Of a DNA stretch of 6,019 bases, positions 1-5,978 are shown one piece after another. Position 1 is the first letter of the stretch, and every line of letters begins with the position of its first letter. The notes beneath the pieces were generated by a model. That model worked only from the letters and a program-made list of their open reading frames with translations, was not told the origin of the DNA and made no database searches. Source of the DNA: Planctomycetota bacterium (GTDB taxonomy: Bacteria; Planctomycetota; Brocadiia; JAJRTI01); the NCBI GenBank assembly GCA_024278415.1, contig JAJRTI010000139.1:1-6019 (forward strand), given 5' to 3'. The position numbers and the translations under genes are program-made.

Positions 1-1338
1 CTCTTCCGGGAACCGGAGCAGATCGTATCTATCGCGCCCGACATGTACCCCGATCCCGCGCTGCACGATCTCGACGGCGATGGCAAACGCGACCTGATAC
101 TCGGGGGGCGCGAGGGCAAGATCTATTTCTTACGAAACGTGGGCGAGAATCGCTTCCCTCGGTTCAGAGACTTCTCCTATGCGACGTGGCGCGGCGCGGC
201 CATCGACGTGGGCCGGCTCTCGCACGTTAACGTCGGCGACTGGAACACGGATGGGCAGGCAGACCTGCTGGTTGGCAACGACGACGGCGAGGTGCGCGTG
301 TTTACCGGGCGAAGCGGCCGGGACGGCACGCTGGCGTTCGCCAAGATGATTCTTCTGAAGACAGAAGAGGAAACCGAACTCATTGCCAAGACGCATCCGG
401 TGGTGTGCTTCGCCGACTGGAACGGTGACGGCAAGACCGACCTGCTCGCTGGCGGCGAGGGCGACGAGGTGCGGTTCTATCCCAATGTGGGAGCCATCGG
501 CGCTCCGCGGTTTGAGGAGTATCGCCTGGTGGCAGGCGTGCGCATGGGAAGGAGCGCGTTCGCCCTGGCGCCGCCGGCGGAAAAACGTTTCTGGAACCTC
601 CCAGGATTGGAGTTCATCTCCGAGTATCTCGGCAACGTCAGCCCGGAGGCGGTCGATTGGGATGGCGATGGCAAGTTGGATTTGCTCGTGGGCAATTACG
701 CGGGCCTCGTCTACTTCTACCGAAACACAGGCACCCCTGGCTCCCCGCGCTTGGCCGCGCCCGCGGCGCTGCGCAGCAACGGCCGACTCCTGCGCGTGGC
801 GGGCTATTCCACGCCCCGCGCAGTGGATTGGAATCGCGACGGTCTGCTAGACTTGATCACCGGCGACTTGCTGGGGCGCATTCACGTGTATCTCAACGTC
901 GGCTCGAAAACCCAGCCGCGCCTGGACCGCGGCCGGCGCGTGCGCGTCGCGGGAAGAGAGTTCGCACTGGGGCCCCGCTCCATCGTCGAGTTCGCGGACC
1001 TCAACCGCGACGGGCTCCGCGACCTGGTGATCGGCAACCGGTTCGGCCGGGTCTATGCGCTGCTCAACAAAGGCTCCAAGCAGCGTCCGCAGTTTGACTG
1101 CTATGAGCCGCTGCGCGAAACGGGGACCATGTGGCGGTCGCTCTATGGCGGCGGCTGGGCTGGACCGGCCGGCCATTTCCCGCTGAAATGGAAGATGGGC
1201 AAGACCGTGACCGATCTCTGTGTCGAAGCCACATCCTGCCCGCGGCGTGTCGATCTCGATGGCGACGGCGCGAAGGTGTTGATGATCTCACATCGTTTTG
1301 GCAGGGTGTTCATCTACCGGCCGACCACGGCCAAGTGA
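1..1338 (+). CDS. FG-GAP/VCBS repeat beta-propeller protein (5' partial)
   Basis: The frame is open from the first base of the window to the TGA at 1336-1338 (445 codons). The first in-frame ATG (43) falls inside a repeat, so the true start and any signal peptide lie upstream. Seven Asp-rich loops of the FG-GAP/VCBS type are visible, with cores near bases 67, 238, 415, 655, 826, 997 and 1252, for example DLDGDGKRDL, DWNGDGKTDL, DWDGDGKLDL and DLNRDGLRDL. Each is followed by a hydrophobic strand ending in phrases such as GKIYFLRNVG or GLVYFYRNTG. Spacing is 57-59 residues, with longer inserts before the fourth and seventh repeats (about 80-85). Such repeats fold as Ca-binding beta-propeller blades in secreted or surface proteins, usually for binding and not catalysis. 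The seventh loop (DLDGDGAKVL) lacks the last Asp. The GH2 gene follows after 23 nt, suggesting a shared operon and a carbohydrate-related role. Ligand and enzymatic activity, if any, are unknown. Confidence 0.9.
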   Translation, partial: LFREPEQIVSIAPDMYPDPALHDLDGDGKRDLILGGREGKIYFLRNVGENRFPRFRDFSYATWRGAAIDVGRLSHVNVGDWNTDGQADLLVGNDDGEVRVFTGRSGRDGTLAFAKMILLKTEEETELIAKTHPVVCFADWNGDGKTDLLAGGEGDEVRFYPNVGAIGAPRFEEYRLVAGVRMGRSAFALAPPAEKRFWNLPGLEFISEYLGNVSPEAVDWDGDGKLDLLVGNYAGLVYFYRNTGTPGSPRLAAPAALRSNGRLLRVAGYSTPRAVDWNRDGLLDLITGDLLGRIHVYLNVGSKTQPRLDRGRRVRVAGREFALGPRSIVEFADLNRDGLRDLVIGNRFGRVYALLNKGSKQRPQFDCYEPLRETGTMWRSLYGGGWAGPAGHFPLKWKMGKTVTDLCVEATSCPRRVDLDGDGAKVLMISHRFGRVFIYRPTTAK

Positions 1339-1345
1339 ACGCCAC

Positions 1346-1354
1346 AGAAAGGAA
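1346..1354 (+). promoter_or_regulatory. Shine-Dalgarno of the GH2 gene
   Basis: The purine-rich stretch AGAAAGGAA lies 7 nt before the ATG at 1362. It sits in the 23-nt gap after the propeller gene's TGA. It fixes the start: the longer open frame reaching back to 1131 has no comparable site and would overlap the upstream gene. No promoter is visible in the gap, which fits co-transcription. Confidence 0.75.
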
Positions 1355-1361
1355 TTGCGAC

Positions 1362-1442
1362 ATGGCGCCCAAGCTTTCCACCATTCCAACGCGATCATGT
1401 GTCATCGTACTGGCCGCGCTGCTCTGCGCGGCCGCGGAGGCT
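1362..1442 (+). other. Signal peptide of the GH2 protein
   Basis: Residues 1-27 have a short basic N-region (K4, R11), a hydrophobic core from about 13 to 25, and an A-E-A signal peptidase I site before G28. C22 is preceded by A-L-L; Leu at -1 does not fit a lipobox, so a soluble secreted or periplasmic protein is more likely than a lipoprotein. Confidence 0.75.
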
Positions 1443-4400
1443 GGCGATGGGCCGCACATCGCCGCCGGGCAGGAAGCCGCGATCGTCAAACAGAACCTGG
1501 CTGCTCCGCGGCATTACGACGTCTTCTATGGCAAGAAGGATCGGCAATACCTCACGGGCGTGTGGAAGCTGCGGTTAGCCTCGAATTTACTCACCAAAAG
1601 CTGGATCAAGAAGAATCTCGTGCGGGGCCGCGTGGGACGAGGGCCGGCGTTGAAACTCAAGGACGGGATCAAGCTGCCGCGGCCCAAGATCGCGCCCGAG
1701 GCCGCGGACGTCGATCCGAGCGCGGATGTGTCCGCGTGGTGGGACGTGCTTGTGCCCGGCGCATGGAACAAGCTCCAGCCGTATGAGGAGCCCAAGAGCC
1801 GGGCTCGATGCGACTACTACGTCCCGAATAGGAACTCCTACGCCTGGGGCGGGGTGGGGTTCTACAGGAAGACGTTTCGAGTTCCCGCGTCGAAAGCGGG
1901 CAGTCGTGTAACGCTTCACTTTGGCTGCGTCGAGAGCGATTGCGTCGTGTGGGTCAACGGAAAGAAGGTTGGCGAACATCGCAACTGGGGCCAGCGCGGC
2001 ATCGGCCGGATTCCCTGCCCGTTTCTCGACGGCTTCGACCTGGACATCACGAGAGCCGTCAAGGTTGGCGCGGAGAACTTGCTCACCGTTGGCGTGTACG
2101 ACAGCGGGCTGCCGATTGTCTGGACCATGCCGGATTCCGGCGGCATTACCGGCCTCGTGTGGATCGAATACTTCCCCAAGGCCTACTTCGACACGGTGCT
2201 CGTGACCGCGCGCTTCGGCGCGGAAAAGCTCCGCGTGGACGTTCGGCCGGCGGGGCCCGGCCGCGTTCCGGCTTCGGTGAGGGTGGAGGTGAAGCCTTGG
2301 GCGTCGCCGGACTACACCTTCCCGGACGAGTCGGCCCGCGCGTACCGCGCGAATGTGCCGCTTCGCACGGGCCGCGAGAAGGGGTGGCTCTATTTCGACG
2401 TGGCCGTTCCTGGGATCGCGGCATGGGACGTGGACCATCCGGCCCTGTACGAGGTGCGCATTCTCGACGGGAACGGGCGCATCATGGGGCTGGAGCGATT
2501 CGGCGTCCGCACGTTCGAAGCAAAGGGAACGAACTTCTTCCTCAACGGCAAGCCGATTTTCTTCTTTGGAGAGAATTCGGGGCTGGGCATCGTCGCGGAG
2601 CGGGCCGAGACGCCGGGCGCGATGACGAAGGAAGCGTTCAACTTCGACAACCTCGCGAGGAAGCGCGTCCAGGCGCGGCGGCGCATGAACTTCAACGCGC
2701 AGCGCGTCCACACCGGGCCGGGCCACCGCAATGGATACTACTTCTGCGACGAAGTGGGGATCATGGTGCGGGACGAGTGGACGCCCTCGCCGCTGACCGC
2801 GCTGCCGCCGGCGCAGACGGAAGCCGACTATCTCGGCAAGAACGACGTGTCGGCCAGCTTTACGTCGGATCGCAAGGCGCTCATCCCGGGCCTGCAAGAG
2901 AGGCTGCTGCGCTGGATTCGGAAGGAGTACAACTCCCCATCGGTCGTGACGTGGAGCGGGGGGAATGAGATGGGCGCGGGCGACCCCGATGTTCGGCTTT
3001 ATTGCACGCTGCTGCATGATTTCATCCGGCGCCACGACTGGGAGCAGCGCCCCTTCACCCCCGCGTCGGGCCTGCACTGGGAGCGGGGCGACGCCAACCT
3101 CCGCCACAAACCGCTGCCCGCCGAATACCTCGATTTCCACAACTACGTCATGATCGACCGACGCTGGCCCAAAATGGCGGAGAATGTGAACGCGGAGTTC
3201 GACGAGACGACGGCCATTTACGGCGGGTTCAACCGTCCCGTGGTTCTCGGCGAATGGCTCGCGCACGGCGGGCTGGAGGCGCGGCTTTGCCCCATTACGC
3301 CCGAGCTGTTCGACGAGCGCGGCGACCCGAAGGTGGAAGAGTACGTAGGTCTGCTGAACGATCTCGCCGCTCGCCGCGGCCCGTACAAGCACCACCGCGT
3401 CTCACGGGAATACCTCGCGCGGCTGGCCGTCGGCGGCTCGCGCATCGCGCGAAGCCGTCGGGACGATGCGGAGGCACGCGCGCGCTATTACCATCGCTCC
3501 ATCGAGATTCTGCGCCGCGACTGCCCGCGGCTCGTGGGCAGCTCCATCCACGGAATCCAGGACTACATCCTCTACGCGCTGAAAGACGACCAGCGCGTGC
3601 CGTACGAATACGGATCGCCCGAATCGGCCGCGCTCGCCATGGGGTATCAGCCGCTCATCGCCATCCCCGACTTCTGGCAGAAGCACGTCATGGCCAGCGA
3701 CGGGCTCGCCTGCCGCGTGCACGTCATCAACTGGTCGCGAAGCACCGCGTCGGGCCGGCTCGAAGTCCGGCTCGAGGGCTCTGGCGGGAAGCCGATCGTG
3801 AGTGCGTCGGCTCCTTTCGAGCGACTGCGCATTGGGCAACGGCTTGTCGTGCCGATACGGTTGAAGACGACGGGCGCAAGGCCCGGCGTGTACACAGCCG
3901 TCTTCGACATTGTGGCCGGCGGCAAGGTCGTGAGCCGAAACAAGCATCGTGTGCTGATCCGATCCAAAGCCGAGTTTGCGCGGCTGGAGACGGATAAGCG
4001 CGTCGCGCTCTGGGAAGTCGCAGACGGCCCCGACACCGCGGCGGGCCTGATGGACGCGTTCGGGTGTCGCTATCGGCGTGTGAAGGATCTTGCGAATCTG
4101 TCCGGCGTGGATGTGCTTGTGATCGGCCGCGACAGTTTGGATTCGGCGGTCTTAGCGGCTGGCCGGACGCTGCGCCGCTTCGTCGAGCGCGGGGGGCGGA
4201 TTCTGTGTTTCGAGCAGAAGGCGACCGTGCCGGTATCGTGGGCCGCCGCGCTCTCGCTACAGAACTGCGGCAACGTGCCCAACGCGGATCCGCTGCGGCT
4301 CACGCACCCCATTTTCCGCGGGCTAGAGCCGTTGGACTTCGAAGACTGGGGCGACACGCACATCGTGCACAGCGGCCTCATCCGGCCGCTCGGCCCGAAC

Positions 4401-5225
4401 GCGCTCGCGACGGCCACGGGGCCGCGCACGGGATTCGCTCATTCGAGTCCGGCCGACTTCGGCATGGTCGTGGCCGAGTTTCGGCTCGGGAAGGGGGCGT
4501 GCTTGCTTTCACAGCTCAAGGTCACGGCCAATTATCGCACCGACTCCGCGGCCCGCGCGTTCGGATACAACTTGCTTCGATACGCGCTCGCGACCGCCTG
4601 GCCGACCGATGACGTGCCGACGCTCGCGGGCGACACCGGCAAAGCGCTCGACCGTCCCGTGCTGACGCGGGACAAGGCTCTGTTCCTTCGCTTCGGCAAG
4701 CGCCGGAACCGGACCCTCGCGGACTCCGACGGCCAGGGCTGGATGGGCCTCCGCGAGGGCATTCGGGATCTGCCGACCGGCGTGAACCTCTTCGGCACGA
4801 CCCTGTTCCGGACGGAGACCAACGCCATCGTGCTAGGCCGTTCCAGCAAGCAGCCGCAGATCCAGTTCCCGACGACGACCCAGCGCTTCTGGATCGGAAA
4901 GCGGCTCAAGCGGCTCTATTTCCTTCACACCGCGGCATGGGTGACCGCCAAGGAGGGCGAGCCCTTGATCACGTACACCATCGAGTATTCCGATGGCCAG
5001 AAAGCGGAGTTCCCCGCGCGCAATCGCGTGGACATCGCGGACTGGCATCGCCCGACCTCACACAAGAATGCCGAGCGGGTCTGGGTTTCCGGGAAGGGAA
5101 AGGGCGTGTACGCCGCGGTGTGGGAGAACCCCAACCCCAAGCGCAAGATCGCCTGGCTCGGCCTGGCCGCGGCCAACAAAGGCTTCGTCGGCGTCCTCGC
5201 GATCACCGGCGAACTGGCCGAATAG
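1362..5225 (+). CDS. Secreted multidomain glycoside hydrolase family 2 protein
   Basis: Predicted protein of 1287 residues, hydrolysing a terminal beta-glycoside outside the cytoplasm. Residues 1-27 form a signal peptide: K4/R11, hydrophobic core VIVLAALLCAAA, probable cut after A27 (AEA|GD). A GH2 jelly roll spans about 50-278 (VPGAW to residue 135, GVGFYRK 164-170, WVNG 197-200). An Ig-like domain follows at about 280-383 (W355, P360-LYEVRI), then a TIM barrel at about 384-745 (NGKP 395-398, R448, CDEVGI). The acid/base is probably E536 in WSGGNEM and the nucleophile E631 in VVLGEWLAHGG. Beyond the usual GH2 core lie an Ig-like segment (about 784-868), a class I glutamine-amidotransferase-like domain (about 880-1081, with VDVLVIG and RFVERGGRILCF) and a beta-rich C-terminal domain (about 1105-1287) resembling carbohydrate-binding modules. 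Beta-galactosidase, beta-glucuronidase and beta-mannosidase are all possible; the family call is firm, the substrate is not. It is the second gene of a likely two-gene operon. Confidence 0.92.
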   Translation: MAPKLSTIPTRSCVIVLAALLCAAAEAGDGPHIAAGQEAAIVKQNLAAPRHYDVFYGKKDRQYLTGVWKLRLASNLLTKSWIKKNLVRGRVGRGPALKLKDGIKLPRPKIAPEAADVDPSADVSAWWDVLVPGAWNKLQPYEEPKSRARCDYYVPNRNSYAWGGVGFYRKTFRVPASKAGSRVTLHFGCVESDCVVWVNGKKVGEHRNWGQRGIGRIPCPFLDGFDLDITRAVKVGAENLLTVGVYDSGLPIVWTMPDSGGITGLVWIEYFPKAYFDTVLVTARFGAEKLRVDVRPAGPGRVPASVRVEVKPWASPDYTFPDESARAYRANVPLRTGREKGWLYFDVAVPGIAAWDVDHPALYEVRILDGNGRIMGLERFGVRTFEAKGTNFFLNGKPIFFFGENSGLGIVAERAETPGAMTKEAFNFDNLARKRVQARRRMNFNAQRVHTGPGHRNGYYFCDEVGIMVRDEWTPSPLTALPPAQTEADYLGKNDVSASFTSDRKALIPGLQERLLRWIRKEYNSPSVVTWSGGNEMGAGDPDVRLYCTLLHDFIRRHDWEQRPFTPASGLHWERGDANLRHKPLPAEYLDFHNYVMIDRRWPKMAENVNAEFDETTAIYGGFNRPVVLGEWLAHGGLEARLCPITPELFDERGDPKVEEYVGLLNDLAARRGPYKHHRVSREYLARLAVGGSRIARSRRDDAEARARYYHRSIEILRRDCPRLVGSSIHGIQDYILYALKDDQRVPYEYGSPESAALAMGYQPLIAIPDFWQKHVMASDGLACRVHVINWSRSTASGRLEVRLEGSGGKPIVSASAPFERLRIGQRLVVPIRLKTTGARPGVYTAVFDIVAGGKVVSRNKHRVLIRSKAEFARLETDKRVALWEVADGPDTAAGLMDAFGCRYRRVKDLANLSGVDVLVIGRDSLDSAVLAAGRTLRRFVERGGRILCFEQKATVPVSWAAALSLQNCGNVPNADPLRLTHPIFRGLEPLDFEDWGDTHIVHSGLIRPLGPNALATATGPRTGFAHSSPADFGMVVAEFRLGKGACLLSQLKVTANYRTDSAARAFGYNLLRYALATAWPTDDVPTLAGDTGKALDRPVLTRDKALFLRFGKRRNRTLADSDGQGWMGLREGIRDLPTGVNLFGTTLFRTETNAIVLGRSSKQPQIQFPTTTQRFWIGKRLKRLYFLHTAAWVTAKEGEPLITYTIEYSDGQKAEFPARNRVDIADWHRPTSHKNAERVWVSGKGKGVYAAVWENPNPKRKIAWLGLAAANKGFVGVLAITGELAE

Positions 5226-5233
5226 CGCGCATC

Positions 5234-5456
5234 GATTACGAGCTATTCACCAGTGATGCCGTGATTTCAATGCGGCGAGTTTCCCATCAAGGATGACGCC
5301 CTTGCACTTGTCGAGGGCTTGCCGCTGCTGGAGATTGATCGGGCGATCACGGATACTGTTGCGGTGTACATCTCGCATCGCGTCATGTCCGCCGATCCTG
5401 CGGGCGACGCGCTGCATCTGGCCATCGCTTCGGATCACAAGCGTGATTCTGTCCTT
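5234..5456 (+). pseudogene. Remnant of a PIN-domain (VapC-like) protein, frameshifted and truncated
   Basis: Two adjacent frames together read like the middle of a PIN-domain protein, the RNase fold of VapC toxins. Bases 5234-5269 give DYELFTSDAVIS. A shift of frame near 5270 leads to GEFPIKDDALALVEGLPLLE, then YISHRVMSADPAGDALHLA and ASDHKRD (to about 5456). In intact relatives, as I remember them, TSDAVI is followed by E-L and a few residues before GE(F/Y)P, and GDALHLA.ASxHxxD by a hydrophobic stretch and TWN. Here only 4 nt separate the S codon from GEFP, consistent with a deletion of about 8 nt. The N-terminal third with the first catalytic Asp is absent, since the match begins 8 nt after the GH2 stop codon. 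The C-terminal TWN segment is also missing, replaced at about 5457 by repeat sequence. A partner antitoxin is not visible. A functional product is very unlikely. A TTG-initiated frame from 5319 exists but fuses the remnant to repeat DNA. Confidence 0.7.
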
Positions 5457-5481
5457 AACAAGGCGGGCTTCGCCCGTAACC
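5457..5481 (+). repeat. Direct repeat A, copy 1 (25 nt, hairpin-containing)
   Basis: This copy matches 5580-5604 at 22 of 25 positions. It contains a small stem, GCGGGC/GCCCGT around a TTC loop (5463-5477, one G-T pair). It marks the point where PIN homology stops, so it may be the left boundary of the inserted repeat sequence. Confidence 0.65.
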
Positions 5482-5483
5482 CA

Positions 5484-5532
5484 GGAGCGGAACGCCTTCG
5501 CGTTCCGACGGACGGCGAAGGCCGTCCGCTCC
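5484..5532. repeat. Nested inverted repeats forming a two-armed cruciform
   Basis: An outer perfect 8-bp inverted repeat, GGAGCGGA (5484-5491) with TCCGCTCC (5525-5532), overlaps two internal perfect 8-bp hairpins. These are CGGAACGC/GCGTTCCG with loop CTTC (5488-5507) and CGGACGGC/GCCGTCCG with loop GAAG (5509-5528). Because outer and inner stems share bases, the full set cannot form at once. Either a long outer stem with shorter inner arms or two strong side-by-side hairpins is possible. This dense dyad pattern is typical of REP-like or non-autonomous mobile repeats and not of coding DNA. Confidence 0.7.
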
Positions 5533-5539
5533 GGGCAAG

Positions 5540-5580
5540 CAACTTCTTGTTTTCCATACCTGTTCCGGATGGCTAAGGCA
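5540..5580 (+). repeat. Direct repeat B, copy 1 (41 nt)
   Basis: This copy matches 5852-5892 at 35 of 41 positions. The conserved core is TTGTTTTCCAT, then GTTC and GGATGG, then TAAGGCA. It ends where the second copy of repeat A begins (5580), so A and B together form a composite unit. Confidence 0.7.
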
Positions 5581-5604
5581 ACAAAGCGGGCTTCACCCGC
5601 AACC
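5580..5604 (+). repeat. Direct repeat A, copy 2 (25 nt)
   Basis: Second copy of the sequence at 5457-5481 with three substitutions. The stem is reduced to GCGGG/CCCGC. It directly follows copy 1 of repeat B, starting a second and longer unit that runs to 5892. Confidence 0.65.
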
Positions 5605-5628
5605 GAAACGGCACGCGCGGCGCGCCCT

Positions 5629-5770
5629 TTTGGAGTGCGCCGGCAGAGTCCCGCATGTGCGGGACGGCGACGGCGCTTTTGCTGCATGCGCGCGGCTTGC
5701 GCGAATTTGCGTTCTCGTAGGCATGCGCGCGCTGCCCAGGAAAAGCGGCGTCAAGCCGCCGCACTCCAAA
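5629..5770. repeat. Inverted-repeat element of about 142 bp (MITE/REP-like)
   Basis: The ends are 16-nt inverted arms matching at 15 of 16 positions: TTTGGAGTGCGCCGGC (5629-5644) and GCCGCCGCACTCCAAA (5755-5770). A second nested pair lies inside, 5670-5680 with 5741-5751 (10 of 11). The interior also holds a perfect 8-bp dyad (5648-5665), an 11-nt direct repeat GCATGCGCGCG (5684-5694 and 5721-5731) and a GCGGC/GCCGC stem (5745-5759). No transposase or protein homology is apparent. From memory, similar GGAGTGCGGCGGCTTGACGCC-like motifs recur in Verrucomicrobia-type genomes, but this was not checked. Confidence 0.65.
5648..5665. repeat. Perfect 8-bp dyad inside the inverted-repeat element
   Basis: GTCCCGCA (5648-5655) and TGCGGGAC (5658-5665) are exact reverse complements separated by two bases. 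This could be a hairpin or a dimeric binding site. There is no T-run after it, so it is not a typical Rho-independent terminator. Confidence 0.7.
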
Positions 5771-5851
5771 GCGCCTCGCCGCGGCCCGTACGCCGCAAAC
5801 CAAACGCCCGTAACGCCTCGTCCCGATGGCGCGCTGTGCAGAGAGCCTACG

Positions 5852-5892
5852 CAACATCTTGTTTTCCATGACAGTTCTGGATGGATAAGGCA
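5852..5892 (+). repeat. Direct repeat B, copy 2 (41 nt)
   Basis: Second copy of the 41-nt sequence at 5540-5580, 312 bp downstream in the same orientation, with six substitutions. What follows (CTACGCTTTT) differs from what follows copy 1, so the right border of the unit is near 5892. Confidence 0.7.
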
Positions 5893-5899
5893 CTACGCT

Positions 5900-5942
5900 T
5901 TTCTCGCAGACTACGCTGCGAGAAAGAGGCGGCTGCGCCGCC
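5900..5942. repeat. Two adjacent strong hairpins
   Basis: The first is a perfect 10-bp stem, TTTCTCGCAG (5900-5909) with CTGCGAGAAA (5916-5925) around loop ACTACG. The second is a perfect 6-bp stem, GGCGGC/GCCGCC around TGC (5928-5942). Only two bases separate them. Neither is followed by a T-run on the + strand, so terminator function is doubtful. They lie directly between repeat B and the period-6 tract. Confidence 0.7.
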
Positions 5943-5948
5943 GTTCCT

Positions 5949-5978
5949 AATCTTAGTCTTACTCTTCGTCTTACTCAT
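5949..5978 (+). repeat. Degenerate period-6 tract (NNTCTT)
   Basis: Five successive hexamers read AATCTT, AGTCTT, ACTCTT, CGTCTT and ACTCAT. The TCTT core is constant in the first four and the leading dinucleotide varies. It is pyrimidine-rich, in contrast with the GC-rich surroundings, and forms the left arm of the inverted repeat that follows. Confidence 0.6.

Noticed and set aside
1131..1361. 77-codon upstream extension of the GH2 frame
   Set aside because: It overlaps the propeller gene in another frame and lacks a good ribosome-binding site, and its translation is Arg/Trp-rich with no domain. The ATG at 1362 has a Shine-Dalgarno and begins a proper signal peptide.
1410..1435. Lipoprotein signal (lipobox) in the GH2 protein
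   Set aside because: C22 is preceded by A-L-L; Leu at -1 is not accepted in a lipobox, while A-E-A fits a signal peptidase I site.
1587..3395. 602-codon open frame on the - strand within the GH2 gene
   Set aside because: It lies opposite a clear GH2 coding sequence. The translation is rich in Arg, Val, His and Pro with no recognisable motif, as expected for an antisense shadow in GC-rich DNA.
5484..5532. tRNA-like cloverleaf or integron attC site
   Set aside because: The stems overlap and are mutually exclusive, there is no anticodon arm or T-loop consensus, and I found no RYYYAAC/GTTRRRY pair in the correct arrangement.
5319..5576. TTG-initiated frame of 85 codons as a complete small gene
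   Set aside because: Its first half is the PIN remnant and its second half runs through hairpins and repeat B, so it is a chance fusion of a pseudogene and repeat DNA.
5457..5892. CRISPR array
   Set aside because: There are only two copies of each repeat, imperfect, with unequal spacing (123 bp for A and 312 bp for B) and no cas genes.
5898..5942. Rho-independent terminator for the operon
   Set aside because: The stems are strong, but no T-run follows on the + strand and they lie about 675 bp after the GH2 stop.
5247..5950. Several other 85-190 codon frames on both strands of the 3' region
   Set aside because: All cross inverted repeats and are Arg/Ala-rich with no domain. High GC content leaves few stop codons, so chance frames are expected.
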